Counted from the stretch's first letter, positions 50,975-61,132 are shown. The stretch: DNA of 64,000 bases from Inquilinus sp052113205 (GCF_052113205.1 NZ_JBFRCU010000015.1:1-64000); one strand, 5' to 3'. The notes: generated by a model not told the origin, from the sequence alone. A program made the numbers and translations.

Positions 50975-52381
50975 TCAGATGATCTCGAAGTACCGTGCCA
51001 GCTCCCAGTCGGTGATGTGCTTGCGGAATTCGCGCTCCTCCCATTCGCGGGTGGCGGCGTAGTGCTCGACCCAGTCGTCGCCGAACAGCCCGCGCGCGGG
51101 TTTCGACGCACGCAGCCGCTGGGCTGCGTCCCACAGCGTGCGCGGCAGCTCCGACTTTTTCGGGAAGGTCTTCGCATAGGCGTTGCCCTTCACCGGCTCG
51201 CCCAGCTCCAGCTTGTGCTCGATACCCCACAGCCCGGCGCCGAGCGCGGCGGCCAGGACGATGTAGGGGTTGGCGTCGGCGGCGGCGATGCGGAACTCGA
51301 CCCGCTGGCTCTTCGGCCCGCCCTGGATCACGCGCAGCGCCGTGGTCCGGTTCTCCACCCCCCAGGTCGCCGAGGTCGGCGCCCAGAAGCCGGGAACCAG
51401 CCGGGAATAGGCGTTGACCGTCTGCGCGATCATCGCCAGGAACTCCGGCATCAGCGCCTGCTGGCCGGCCACGAAATGGCGCATGACGGCGCTCATCCCG
51501 TGCGGGTCCTTCGGGTCCTGGAAGACCGGCTTGCCCTTGCTGTCGACCATCGACATGTGGATGTGACCGCTCTGCCCCGGCACCTCGTTCGACCACTTCG
51601 ACATGAAGGTGGCCATCAGGTTGTTGCGCTGGGCGATCACCTTGGTGAAGGTGCGGAACAGCGTCGCCTTGTCGGCGGCGGCCAGGCCCTCATCGACCGC
51701 GATCGCCGCCTCCAGCACGCCCGGCCCGGTCTCGGTGTGCAGCCCCTCGATCTCGCAATCCAGCGCCTGCATGGTGCCGAGCAGCTCGTGGTACAGGTCC
51801 GACCACACGGTGTTGCGCAGCACCGAATAGCCGAAGAAGCCCGGCGTCAGGCTGGTCAGGTTGCGGTAGTGCTTCTCGCGCACCGAATGCGGCGTCTCGT
51901 CGAACAGGAAGAACTCGTATTCGAAGGCCGCCTTCAGGCCGAAGCCCATGTCGGCGGCCTTGTCCAGCATCCGGCGCAGCAGCGCGCGCGGGCACACCGC
52001 CTCGGCCTGGTCGGCCAATTCGCACAGGAAGAAGGGCAGATCGTTCTCGAACGGCAGGCGGCGCATCGTCTCCGGCAGGACGCGCACCGGCGCGTCCGGA
52101 TAGGCGGTGTGCCAGCCGGTGTAGCGGGCGTTGTCGTAGAGCTGGTCGTGGCTGTCCCAGCCGACGATCACGTCGCAGAAGGCGAAGCCCTTCTCCAGCG
52201 ACGAGAAGAACTTCTCCCGCGACATGTACTTGCCGCGCAGGATGCCGTCGACATCGGTCAGCGCCACCTTGACGTGGTTGTACCCCCCCTCCTGCACCAG
52301 CTTGCGGGCGTCGTCGGCGGTGAAGCGGGCCGCGGGCGCGGCAGAGCGGGGGCTTGCGGCCCGGGTTGAGGGTTGCGCCAT
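50975..52381 (-). CDS. glutamine-synthetase-like ligase (gamma-glutamylpolyamine synthetase type)
   Basis: A 468-residue member of the glutamine synthetase superfamily. The beta-grasp N-terminal domain runs to ~115 (VKVALTDVDGILRGKYMSREKF). Metal and substrate residues lie in KAAFEYEFFLFDE (~137-149), GPGVLEAAIAVDEGLAAADK, GQSGHIHMSMVD (~262-273) and RVEFRIAAADANPYIVLAA (~367-385). It lacks the adenylylation loop of classical GlnA and resembles PuuA/GlnA3-type enzymes that glutamylate polyamines or other amines. The start at 52381 has 'aaggatc' upstream. It is divergent from an APC-type permease that could import the same amine. Confidence 0.9.
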   Translation of the reverse strand: MAQPSTRAASPRSAAPAARFTADDARKLVQEGGYNHVKVALTDVDGILRGKYMSREKFFSSLEKGFAFCDVIVGWDSHDQLYDNARYTGWHTAYPDAPVRVLPETMRRLPFENDLPFFLCELADQAEAVCPRALLRRMLDKAADMGFGLKAAFEYEFFLFDETPHSVREKHYRNLTSLTPGFFGYSVLRNTVWSDLYHELLGTMQALDCEIEGLHTETGPGVLEAAIAVDEGLAAADKATLFRTFTKVIAQRNNLMATFMSKWSNEVPGQSGHIHMSMVDSKGKPVFQDPKDPHGMSAVMRHFVAGQQALMPEFLAMIAQTVNAYSRLVPGFWAPTSATWGVENRTTALRVIQGGPKSQRVEFRIAAADANPYIVLAAALGAGLWGIEHKLELGEPVKGNAYAKTFPKKSELPRTLWDAAQRLRASKPARGLFGDDWVEHYAATREWEEREFRKHITDWELARYFEII

Positions 52382-52655
52382 GATCCTTGAAGTCTCCCGT
52401 TTCCTGTCGCCCGCCGCTTGGCTTCTCTGGCGGGTCGATGCGGATCTATTCAGAGCATGCCGAACGAAGCGGCGGCAAGTGACGCCGGTCCCTCGCCGGT
52501 CGCGGCGACCGTCCGGCTGCGCAACATGCTTGCCGGGCCTGTGGTTCGGTGAGACAGTTTCTGCCGAATCCGGGCCGGCCCATATCCCGCCTGGTTCGCG
52601 GTGCAGGGAGCGCTCTAAGAAGCAGTCCGGAACCGGCAAACAGGGGGTGCACATC

Positions 52656-54221
52656 ATGTCCCAGGACGGTCATCGTTCGGGCGGCGAGCACGACATTGCG
52701 GAGGACGTGAAGATCCTGCACGGCATGGGCTATGCCCAGGAGCTGCTGCGGCGGATGAGCGGCTTCTCCAACTTCGCCATTTCCTTTTCGATCATCTGCA
52801 TTCTGTCCGGCGGCATCAATTCGCTCGGGCAGGCGATCGGCGGCGTCGGCGGCGCCGCGATCGGGATCGGCTGGCCGCTCGGCTGCCTGGTCTCGCTGGT
52901 CTTCGCCCTCGGCATGGGCCAGATCGCCTCGGCCTATCCGACCGCCGGCGGCCTCTACCATTGGGGCTCGATCCTCGGCGGACGGGCGCTTGGCTGGGTC
53001 ACGGCCTGGTTCAACCTGCTCGGCCTGATCACCGTGCTCGGCGCGATCAATGTCGGCACCTTCCTGTTCGTGGTCGGCGCCTTTGGCACCCAGCTCGGCC
53101 TCGAGGGCACGTTCTGGCATCAGGTGATCTTCCTGGCGCTGCTGACCGGCAGCCAGGCGCTGCTGAACCATCTCGGCATCCGGGTCACCACCTTGCTGAC
53201 CGACCTCAGCGGCTATCTGATCTTCCTGGTCGCGATCGCGCTGACCATCGCCTTCCTGGCCTATGCCCCGGCGATCGACATCTCGCGGCTGTGGACCTTC
53301 ACCAATTACAGCGGCGCGGCCGGCGGCGACGTCTGGCCGCAGCACAGCAGCCTGCTGATGGTGTTTTTGCTCGGCCTGCTGCTGCCGATCTACACGATCA
53401 CCGGCTTCGACGCCTCGGCCCACACCTCGGAGGAGACGGTGCGGGCCTCCTACAACGTGCCGCGGTCGATGGTGCGATCGGTGGTGCTGTCCGCGGTGTT
53501 CGGCTACGCCATGCTGGTCGCCTTCGTGCTGGCGATCCCGAGCATGGACGAGGCCGCGGCCCAGGGCTGGAACGTGTTCTTCTGGACCTCGGACGCCGTG
53601 CTGCCGGCCGGGCTGAAGTTCGTGCTCTATGTCGGCATCGCCATTAGCCAGTATCTGTGCGGCCTGGCGACCGTGACCTCCGTGTCGCGGATGATCTTCG
53701 CCTTCGCCCGCGACGGCGGCCTGCCGGCCTCGGCCTCGCTGCGCAAGGTCAGCCCGACCTTCCGTACCCCGGTTGCCGCGATCTGGACCGGCGCCATCCT
53801 GGCCGTGATCTTCACCGTCTACACGCCGGTCTATACGACGGTGGTGTCGGTCACGGTGATCTTCCTGTTCATCTCCTATGGCCTGCCGATCGCGCTCGGC
53901 GCCATCGCCTATGGCCGGACCTGGACCCAGATGGGGCCGTGGACGCTGGGCGGCGCCTACCGGCTGGTGGCGCTGCTGTGCGTGCTGTCGGTGATCCTGA
54001 TCTTCGTCATCGGGGTGCAGCCGCCGAATGACAAGGCGCTGTGGATCACGCTCGGCTTCCTGGTCATCACCGCCTTGGTCTGGTTCGGCATGGAGCGCCA
54101 GCGGTTCAAGGGCCCGCCGATCGGTGACATCATCCGTCAACGCCAGGCCGAGATCGCGGCCGCCGAGCAGGCGGTGGGCGAGACTGCCGGCGTCGCCGTC
54201 GGCGGGGTCAAGCAGGCCTGA
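52656..54221 (+). CDS. APC-family amino acid/amine permease
   Basis: A 521-residue integral membrane protein with about 12 spans, starting MSQDGHRSGGEHDIAEDVKI. The hallmark first helix GFSNFAISFSIICILSGGINSL (~residues 32-53) and the motif YPTAGGLYHWGSILGGRALGW (~91-111) put it in the amino acid/GABA/choline-type APC group. The start has 'caggggg' upstream; the long open frame before it is not coding. A strong terminator follows. Gene order with the divergent glutamine-synthetase-like gene suggests that it imports the amine or amino acid that enzyme acts on. Confidence 0.9.
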   Translation: MSQDGHRSGGEHDIAEDVKILHGMGYAQELLRRMSGFSNFAISFSIICILSGGINSLGQAIGGVGGAAIGIGWPLGCLVSLVFALGMGQIASAYPTAGGLYHWGSILGGRALGWVTAWFNLLGLITVLGAINVGTFLFVVGAFGTQLGLEGTFWHQVIFLALLTGSQALLNHLGIRVTTLLTDLSGYLIFLVAIALTIAFLAYAPAIDISRLWTFTNYSGAAGGDVWPQHSSLLMVFLLGLLLPIYTITGFDASAHTSEETVRASYNVPRSMVRSVVLSAVFGYAMLVAFVLAIPSMDEAAAQGWNVFFWTSDAVLPAGLKFVLYVGIAISQYLCGLATVTSVSRMIFAFARDGGLPASASLRKVSPTFRTPVAAIWTGAILAVIFTVYTPVYTTVVSVTVIFLFISYGLPIALGAIAYGRTWTQMGPWTLGGAYRLVALLCVLSVILIFVIGVQPPNDKALWITLGFLVITALVWFGMERQRFKGPPIGDIIRQRQAEIAAAEQAVGETAGVAVGGVKQA

Positions 54222-54240
54222 CGCGGACCGCCTCGACCAT

Positions 54241-54269
54241 GGGGCGCCCCCGGCCGGGCGCCCCTTTTT
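54241..54269 (+). terminator. rho-independent terminator after the APC permease
   Basis: GGGGCGCCC (54241-54249) pairs perfectly with GGGCGCCCC (54256-54264), followed by TTTTT. It lies 19 bases after the permease stop and separates it from the DenD-like gene. Confidence 0.92.
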
Positions 54270-54357
54270 CTTGCCGTCGGGGCGAGGCCGGCCTAAACCA
54301 TTTAAGTCGTACAATACGGCCGCCGCTCGACGGCGGCGGGTTCAGGGGAAACGCAGG

Positions 54358-55356
54358 ATGAAGGTCGTCATCACCGGTGGTCTCGGTTTCGTCGGGCTGA
54401 ATCTCGCCCGGGCGCTGCTGAAGCGGGGCACGCTGACCGGGATCTCCGGCCAGCAGGAGCCGATCGACGCGATCACCCTGTTCGACATGGCGGCGCCGGA
54501 TGAGCGGCCGGACGGGCTCGACGACCGGGTGTCGATCGTCACCGGCGACATCTCCGACCGCGCCACCGTGTTCGGCCTGGTCGACCGGGACGACATCTCG
54601 GTGTTCCACCTCGCCTCGATCCTGTCGGGCGGCGGCGAGAAGGATTTCGACCTGGCGCTGCGGGTCAATCTCGACGGCGGGCTGAACGTGTTCGAGGCGC
54701 TGCGGGCGCGGGCGGGCGGGGCGCAGCGCCTGGTCGCCGCCAGCTCGATCGCCGTGTTCGGCGGCGCGGTGATGCCGAAGACGGTGACCGACGCCACCAA
54801 GCAGACCAGCCAGACCACCTATGGCGTCACCAAGACGATCACCGAGCTCTTGATCAACGACTACAGCCGCAAGGGCTTCTTCGACGGCCGCTCGGCCCGG
54901 CTGCCGACCATCTTCGTGCGGCCCGGCAAGGCGAACTCCGCTGCCTCCAGCTTCTGCTCCGGCGTGTTCCGCGAGCCGCTGAACGGCGTCGAATGCGTGC
55001 TGCCGGTAACCCGGGCGCAACTGCCGATGCTGGGCTACCGCAACTGCGTCGCCAGCTTCATCGGCCTGCACGAGGCGCCGGCCGCGGCCCTGGGCGACGA
55101 CCGCGCCGTCAACCTGCCCAGCCGCGCCTACACGGTCGAGGACATGGTGGCCGCGGTGAAGCGGGTGGCCGAGAAGTACCAGATCAAGCTGGGACCGATC
55201 ACGACCAAGCCTGACCCGGTGATCCAGGCGATCGTCGACGGCTGGGCCACCGACGCCTCCTGGGACCGCGCCAAGGCCCTGGGCCTGCCGATCGACGAGA
55301 GTATCGACCGTGTGGTCGAGGACTACATTGAGGATTTCCTGCCGAGCCGCCACTGA
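54358..55356 (+). CDS. denD: DenD-like D-erythronate dehydrogenase (NAD-dependent epimerase family)
   Basis: A 332-residue extended SDR. Cofactor loop VVITGGLGFVGLNLARALL (~residues 3-21); catalytic pair in TTYGVTKTITELLINDYSRKG (YxxxK, ~155-175), with the Ser in AASSIAVFGG. The sequence closely fits the DenD group that oxidises D-erythronate or related four-carbon sugar acids at carbon 2. The start has 'cagggg' and 'cagg' upstream, after a small hairpin (CCGCCG / CGGCGG near 54320-54338). Usual partners (DenK/OtnK kinase and the aldolase) are absent here. The sugar-type ABC operon downstream may supply substrate. Confidence 0.83.
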   Translation: MKVVITGGLGFVGLNLARALLKRGTLTGISGQQEPIDAITLFDMAAPDERPDGLDDRVSIVTGDISDRATVFGLVDRDDISVFHLASILSGGGEKDFDLALRVNLDGGLNVFEALRARAGGAQRLVAASSIAVFGGAVMPKTVTDATKQTSQTTYGVTKTITELLINDYSRKGFFDGRSARLPTIFVRPGKANSAASSFCSGVFREPLNGVECVLPVTRAQLPMLGYRNCVASFIGLHEAPAAALGDDRAVNLPSRAYTVEDMVAAVKRVAEKYQIKLGPITTKPDPVIQAIVDGWATDASWDRAKALGLPIDESIDRVVEDYIEDFLPSRH

Positions 55357-55385
55357 CCCCTTCCTGTGATTGCCGGGCTTGACCC

Positions 55386-55600
55386 ACGGCTGTCCGGTTA
55401 ACGAAAAATCGCAACCACAGCGTGTCTATCCTAGGCCGGCATTCTATTTCATTGTCATCCTCGGGCTTGACCCGAGGATCCAGGGGCTTTCAAAGCAGTT
55501 CTCGATGGCCCCTGGATTGCCGGGTCAAGCCCGGCAATGACAATAAAAATTTAAGTCAGCGCCTAGATCTGCAACCCGAAAAGCTTAACCGGACAGCACT
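55386..55600. mobile_element. candidate MITE-like insertion within a palindromic repeat
   Basis: The element has 13-base perfect terminal inverted repeats: GCTGTCCGGTTAA (55389-55401) and TTAACCGGACAGC (55585-55597). It is flanked by an 11-base direct repeat GGGCTTGACCC (55375-55385 and 55601-55611), as a target duplication would be. Joining the flanks rebuilds one normal GGGCTTGACCC-family palindrome. At 215 bases it has no room for a transposase, so it would be non-autonomous. It carries another copy of the palindrome inside. Confidence 0.6.
55451..55544. repeat. palindromic repeat of the GGGCTTGACCC family, inner copy
   Basis: ATTGTCATCCTCGGGCTTGA at the left mirrors the right end GGCAATGACAAT, and 'gatccaggggc' mirrors 'gcccctggatt'. 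It lies inside the candidate insertion at 55386-55600. Confidence 0.8.
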
Positions 55601-55810
55601 GGGCTTGACCCGGCAATCCAGAGGGTCTCGACAGCCTCTGGATGCCCGGGTCGAGCCCGGGCATGACAGTTTGGATGGCCGGCTGATACCGGTAACAGAT
55701 TCGTACGATCAAACTCCCAAAACCGTTTGACCGATCGGGACCATCCGCTACCCTCTGCGGCAACGATCGGCGGCCATGTCGCTTCCGGCATCGCTCAATA
55801 GGGAGGGGGA

Positions 55811-56869
<1,059 letters not shown>

Positions 56870-56923
56870 CGGGTGGCGGCTTTCAGACACGATTTTCAAG
56901 CAAAGACAGATGGGAGAGGAAAC

Positions 56924-58240
56924 ATGGCTGATTTCACGCGGCGCGACGTTCTGAAGACCGGGGCGGGGCTGGCGGCTGCCGGCGCGCTCGGCACCCCCGG
57001 CCTGGTCCGGCCCGCCTACGCCCAGGACCTGTCCTATACCCCGGAATCCGGCGCGACGCTGCGGGTGCTGCGCTGGGCCAAGTTCGTCCAGGGCGACGAG
57101 ACCCAGTGGCTGGCCAACACCAAGGCGTTCAGCGACAAATATGGCGTCCCGGTGCGGGTCGACAGCGAGGGCTGGGAGGACATCCGGCCGAAGGCGGCGG
57201 TGGCCGCCAATGTCGGCAGCGGGCCCGACATCGTGCTGGTCTGGTTCGACGACGCCCAGCTGTATCCCGACAAGCTGCTCGACGTCTCCGAGCTGGCCAA
57301 CTATCTCGGCAACAAATACGGCGGCTGGTACGAGGGGCTGCAGGGCTATGCCCAGCGCGACGGCAAGTTCATCGGCCTGCCGCTGGCCGCGATCGGCAAC
57401 GCCATCTGCTATCGCGAGAGCTGGGTCAAGGAAGCCGGCTTCGCCGAGTTCCCGAAGGACACCGACGGCTTTCTGGCGCTATGCCGCAAGCTGAAGGAGA
57501 ACGGCCACCCGCCCGGCTTCACCCTCGGCAACGCGGTCGGCGACGGCAACAATTTCGGCCATTGGATCATGTGGAGCCATGGCGGCAAGATGGTCGACGA
57601 GCAGGGCAACGTCGTCATCAACAGCCCGGAGACGATCGCCGGGCTGAAATATGCGGCCGAGCTGTACAAGACCTTCATCCCCGGCACCGAGGCCTGGCTT
57701 GACAGCAACAACAACCGGGCCTTCCTGTCCGGCGAGGTCAGCCTGACCGCGAACGGCGTGTCGCTCTACTATGCCGCCAAGAAAGACGACAATCTGAAGG
57801 AGATGGCCAAGGACATCCGCTGCGTCCAGCTGCCGGTCGGGCCGGTCGGCAAGCCGGTCGAGCTGTGCCAGACCACCTCGGCGATCGTGTTCAACTATAC
57901 CAAGTACCCGAACGCGGCGAAGGAGTACCTGCGCTTCATGTGGGAGAAGGAGCAGTTCTTCCCCTGGATGGAGGCGGCGAGCGGCTATTGCTGCCAGCCG
58001 CTGAAGGGCTATGCCGACCACCCGGTGTGGAAGGAGGATCCGAACCACGCCGCCTATGCCGGCGCGTCGGAGCGGCTGCGCCCGAACGGCTATGCCGGCC
58101 CGCTGGGCTATGCGTCGGCGGCGGCGATGGCGGACTACATCGTCGTCAACATGGTCGCCGAGGCCGCCACCGGCCAGCGCACGCCGGAGGAAGCGGCGGC
58201 GCGGGCCCAGAAGCGGGCCGAGCGGTACTATCGGGTGTAA
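56924..58240 (+). CDS. sugar-type solute-binding protein, Tat-exported
   Basis: A 438-residue binding protein. It has a twin-arginine leader (FTRRDVLKTGAGLAAAGALG...AYAQ, cleavage near 34), which is less usual for this class. The mature part has the family-1 layout (TLRVLRWAKFVQGDETQWLANTKAFSDKYG; PDIVLVWFDDAQLYPDKLLDVSELANYLG; KYAAELYKTFIPGTEAWLDSNNNRAFLSGEVSLTANG). The start at 56924 has 'gggagaggaaac' directly upstream. It delivers substrate to the MalF/MalG-type permeases encoded downstream. The identity of the sugar or polyol is unknown. Confidence 0.9.
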   Translation: MADFTRRDVLKTGAGLAAAGALGTPGLVRPAYAQDLSYTPESGATLRVLRWAKFVQGDETQWLANTKAFSDKYGVPVRVDSEGWEDIRPKAAVAANVGSGPDIVLVWFDDAQLYPDKLLDVSELANYLGNKYGGWYEGLQGYAQRDGKFIGLPLAAIGNAICYRESWVKEAGFAEFPKDTDGFLALCRKLKENGHPPGFTLGNAVGDGNNFGHWIMWSHGGKMVDEQGNVVINSPETIAGLKYAAELYKTFIPGTEAWLDSNNNRAFLSGEVSLTANGVSLYYAAKKDDNLKEMAKDIRCVQLPVGPVGKPVELCQTTSAIVFNYTKYPNAAKEYLRFMWEKEQFFPWMEAASGYCCQPLKGYADHPVWKEDPNHAAYAGASERLRPNGYAGPLGYASAAAMADYIVVNMVAEAATGQRTPEEAAARAQKRAERYYRV

Positions 58241-58279
58241 GCTGTCGGCCGCGATGTGACCGGCCGGCCGGGGAGGGGC

Positions 58280-59056
58280 ATGGTGTTCGGCGCACGGATC
58301 GTGCTGGCGGTGATGTTCGCCGCCCTGGCCGCGCCGGGGTGGAGCGCCGATCTGACGCGGGACCAGGTGGTCGCGACGCTGTCCCGTGCCTCCCCGGCCG
58401 CGCCGGCCGATTTCTCCGGCAAGTCGCTGCAGAAGGTCGATCTCAGCGGGCTCGACCTGTCGGGCGCGAACTTCGCCGGCGCCGATCTGTTCGCGGTCAA
58501 GTTCGAGGACAGCAATCTGACCGGGGCCGACCTGACCGGCGCCAATCTCGGCCTCGCCTGGGTGATCCGGGCGAACCTCACCGAGGCCGACCTGTCCGGC
58601 GCCAATGTCCAGGGGCTGGTCGTGGCCTCGGGCATGCAGACCAACGCGGCCGAGGCCCCGGTCTTCCTCCGGACGAAGTTCGTCGGCGCGCGGGTGATCT
58701 CACGTTTCGGTGGCTTCGACCTGCGCGGCGCCGACTTCACCGACGCCAGGCTGGCGGTCGACATGCGCAATCAGTCGATGGGGATCATGCGGGCCGACTT
58801 CTCGAGCGCCAGGCTGGAGGGCGCCAATTTCACCCGGGCCGATCTCGGACGCGCCTGGTTCCGCTTCGCCAAGCTGCAGGGCGTGCGCTTCACCGGGGCC
58901 AGCCTGCTGCATGCCGACTTCTCCGGCGCCGATCTCACCGGGGCGGATCTCACCGGCGCCGACGCCACCGGGGCGGATTTCGGCCAGGCGATCCTGACCG
59001 GCGTCACCGGGCTCGACACCGTCAAAGGATTGGATCCGGCGGTCCCGCGCCGGTAG
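58280..59056 (+). CDS. exported pentapeptide-repeat protein
   Basis: A 258-residue protein. A signal peptide (MVFGARIVLAVMFAALAAPGWSA, cleavage ~22-23) precedes two blocks of pentapeptide repeats of the A(D/N)LxG form (KVDLSGLDLSGANFAGADLF and LTGADLTGADATGADFGQAI), which build a right-handed four-sided beta-helix. Between them is a less regular region with RTKFVGARVISRFGG. The start has 'ggggaggggc'. It lies between the binding-protein and permease genes of an ABC operon. No enzyme motif is visible; a periplasmic structural or binding role is possible. Confidence 0.85.
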   Translation: MVFGARIVLAVMFAALAAPGWSADLTRDQVVATLSRASPAAPADFSGKSLQKVDLSGLDLSGANFAGADLFAVKFEDSNLTGADLTGANLGLAWVIRANLTEADLSGANVQGLVVASGMQTNAAEAPVFLRTKFVGARVISRFGGFDLRGADFTDARLAVDMRNQSMGIMRADFSSARLEGANFTRADLGRAWFRFAKLQGVRFTGASLLHADFSGADLTGADLTGADATGADFGQAILTGVTGLDTVKGLDPAVPRR

Positions 59057-59089
59057 CGCGCGGAATGCTGCCGCATGAGTGGAGGACAG

Positions 59090-60034
59090 ATGTCGACGAT
59101 CGCGCAGCGAAGATCGCCGCCCCCGACCGCGTCGTGGATGGCGCGGATGATGGAGAGCCGCAACGCGCTGGGGCTGGCCTTCCTGCTGCCGGCCGCGGTG
59201 GTCCTGCTGCTGTTCCTGACCTATCCGCTCGGCCTCGGCCTCTGGCTCGGCTTCACCGACACCCGCCTCGGCCGGCCCGGCATCTGGATCGGCATCGAGA
59301 ACTATGAGTTCCTGTACGAGGACCCGATCTTCTGGCTGGCGGTGTTCAACACCATCCTCTACACGACCGTCGCCAGCATCTTCAAATTCGTGCTCGGCCT
59401 GTGGCTGGCGCTGCTGCTGAACCGGCACCTGCCGTTCAAGGCCTTTCTGCGCGCCATCGTGCTGCTGCCCTGGGTGGTGCCGACCGTGCTATCCGGCATC
59501 GCCTTCTGGTGGATCTTCGACGCCCAGTTCTCGGTGATCTCCTGGGCCCTGATCAAGCTCGGGCTGATCGACACGCCGATCAACTTCCTCGGCGACGTCG
59601 CCAACGCCCGGGCCTCGGTGATCGCCGCCAACATCTGGCGCGGCATCCCCTTCGTCGCCATCACGCTGCTGGCCGGGCTGCAGACCATCCCGCAGTCGCT
59701 GTACGAGGCGGCGGTGCTGGACGGCGCCAGCAACTGGCAGCGCTTCCGCTGGATCACCCTGCCAATGCTGTCGCCGATCATCGCGGTGGTGATGACCTTC
59801 TCGGTGTTGTTCACCTTCACCGACTTCCAGCTGATCTATGTGCTGACCCGCGGCGGGCCGCTGAACGCCACCCATCTGATGGCGACCCTGTCGTTCCAGC
59901 GCGCCATTCCCGGCGGCCAGTTGGGGGAGGGGGCGGCGATCGCCTCGGCGATGATCCCATTCCTGCTGGCGGCGGTGATGTTCAGCTATTTCGGCCTGCA
60001 GCGGCAGCGCTGGCAGCAGGGGGGACGCGACTGA
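59090..60034 (+). CDS. sugar ABC permease, MalF-type
   Basis: A 314-residue inner-membrane permease with six spans (ALGLAFLLPAAVVLLLFLTYPLGLGLWLGF; LNTILYTTVASIFKFVLGLWLALLL-like helix). Its EAA loop reads SLYEAAVLDGASNWQRFRWITLPML (~residues 202-226). The ATG at 59090 is chosen because 'ggagga' lies 6 bases upstream; an ATG 15 bases earlier is also in frame. Its stop and the next gene's start share one base (TGATG), so the two are coupled. Confidence 0.9.
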   Translation: MSTIAQRRSPPPTASWMARMMESRNALGLAFLLPAAVVLLLFLTYPLGLGLWLGFTDTRLGRPGIWIGIENYEFLYEDPIFWLAVFNTILYTTVASIFKFVLGLWLALLLNRHLPFKAFLRAIVLLPWVVPTVLSGIAFWWIFDAQFSVISWALIKLGLIDTPINFLGDVANARASVIAANIWRGIPFVAITLLAGLQTIPQSLYEAAVLDGASNWQRFRWITLPMLSPIIAVVMTFSVLFTFTDFQLIYVLTRGGPLNATHLMATLSFQRAIPGGQLGEGAAIASAMIPFLLAAVMFSYFGLQRQRWQQGGRD

Positions 60035-60918
60035 TGGCGATCAAGAGCGATGTCGTCGGCGACGAAGGCGGCATGGGCTATCTGGAGCGGCTGCCGCGCC
60101 GGGTGGTGACGGTCTACCTGCCGCTCGCGGTGTTCGTCTTCGTGCTGCTGTTCCCGTTCTACTGGATGGGGATCACCTCGATCAAATCGAATGCCGAGCT
60201 CTACAACTACAAGGATTTCAACCCGCTCTGGGTGGCCGAGCCGACGCTGCGGCACATCCGGTTCCTGCTGTTCGAGACCTCGTATCCGGCGTGGCTATGG
60301 AACACGATGGTGATCGCGGTCGGGTCGACCACACTGGCGCTTGTATGCTCGGTCCTCGCCGCCTATGCGATCGAGCGGCTGCGTTTCACCGGGGCGCGCT
60401 GGGTCGGCCTCGCCATCTTCCTGGCCTATCTGGTGCCGCCCTCGATCCTGTTCATCCCGCTGGCGGTCCAGCTCGGCCAGCTCGGCCTCCTGAACAGCCA
60501 ATGGGCGCTGATCCTGACCTACCCGACCTTCCTGGTGCCGTTCTGCACCTGGCTGCTGATGGGCTATTTCCGCTCGATCCCGTTCGAGCTGGAGGAATGC
60601 GCCATCATCGACGGCGCCTCGCGGCTGCAGATCCTGCGCCGGATCACCCTGCCGCTGGCCGTACCCGGGCTGATCTCGGCCGGGATCTTCGCCTTCACCC
60701 TGTCCTGGAACGAGTTCATCTACGCCCTGACCTTCATCTCGGATTCCGAGCGCAAGACCGTGCCGGTCGGGGTCCTGACCGAGCTGGTCCAGGGCGACAC
60801 GTATCAATGGGGCGCCCTGATGGCCGGCGCCCTGCTGGGCTCGCTGCCCGTGGTGCTGCTCTACTCTTTTTTCGTCGAGCACTACGTCTCCAGCATGACC
60901 GGCGCCGTGAAGGAGTAG
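60034..60918 (+). CDS. sugar ABC permease, MalG-type
   Basis: A 294-residue inner-membrane permease pairing with the MalF-type subunit. It has six spans, the first at ~26-48 (VTVYLPLAVFVFVLLFPFYWM). The EAA loop reads PFELEECAIIDGASRLQILRRITLPLAVPG (~183-212). It starts at the TGATG overlap with the preceding gene and is the last of the operon. A palindromic repeat at 60951 follows and may protect or end the transcript. Confidence 0.9.
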   Translation: MAIKSDVVGDEGGMGYLERLPRRVVTVYLPLAVFVFVLLFPFYWMGITSIKSNAELYNYKDFNPLWVAEPTLRHIRFLLFETSYPAWLWNTMVIAVGSTTLALVCSVLAAYAIERLRFTGARWVGLAIFLAYLVPPSILFIPLAVQLGQLGLLNSQWALILTYPTFLVPFCTWLLMGYFRSIPFELEECAIIDGASRLQILRRITLPLAVPGLISAGIFAFTLSWNEFIYALTFISDSERKTVPVGVLTELVQGDTYQWGALMAGALLGSLPVVLLYSFFVEHYVSSMTGAVKE

Positions 60919-60950
60919 CCGGCGCCGGCCACGAAAATGCACACCGTTGC

Positions 60951-61037
60951 CGTCATTGCGAGGAGGCGAAGCCGACGAAGCAATCCAGGGGCCGTTGCGT
61001 GCGGCCCCTGGATTGCTTCGCTGCGCTCGCAATGACG
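60951..61037. repeat. palindromic repeat of the GTCATTGCGAG family, second copy
   Basis: Nearly identical to the repeat at 50861-50947, differing in only a few central bases ('ccgttgcgtgcggccc' here). It would fold into one long hairpin. It lies directly after the MalG-type permease gene. Confidence 0.85.
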
Positions 61038-61095
61038 AATGGGGAGTTCCGAAGGCGTCCAGGCAGGGCATTGACAGCCCCGCCGTGCTCGCCTT

Positions 61096-61119
61096 AAGTT
61101 AGTTAACGATTACTAACTT
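61096..61119. promoter_or_regulatory. inverted-repeat operator for the TetR gene
   Basis: AAGTTAGT and ACTAACTT are perfect 8-base arms around the 8-base spacer TAACGATT. It lies 13 bases upstream of the TetR-type start, where a repressor would block its own promoter. Confidence 0.75.
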
Positions 61120-61132
61120 CTTGAGTCGCAGC

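Larger units (their letters stand above)
55357..55810. other. repeat-rich spacer before the ABC operon
   Basis: These 454 bases hold no credible gene. They contain one palindromic repeat of the GGGCTTGACCC family (55365-55669) that appears to be split by a 215-base insertion (55386-55600), a second palindromic repeat inside that insertion, and about 140 bases (55670-55810) that should contain the promoter of the ABC operon, ending in 'gggaggggga' before the ATG at 55811. Confidence 0.65.
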
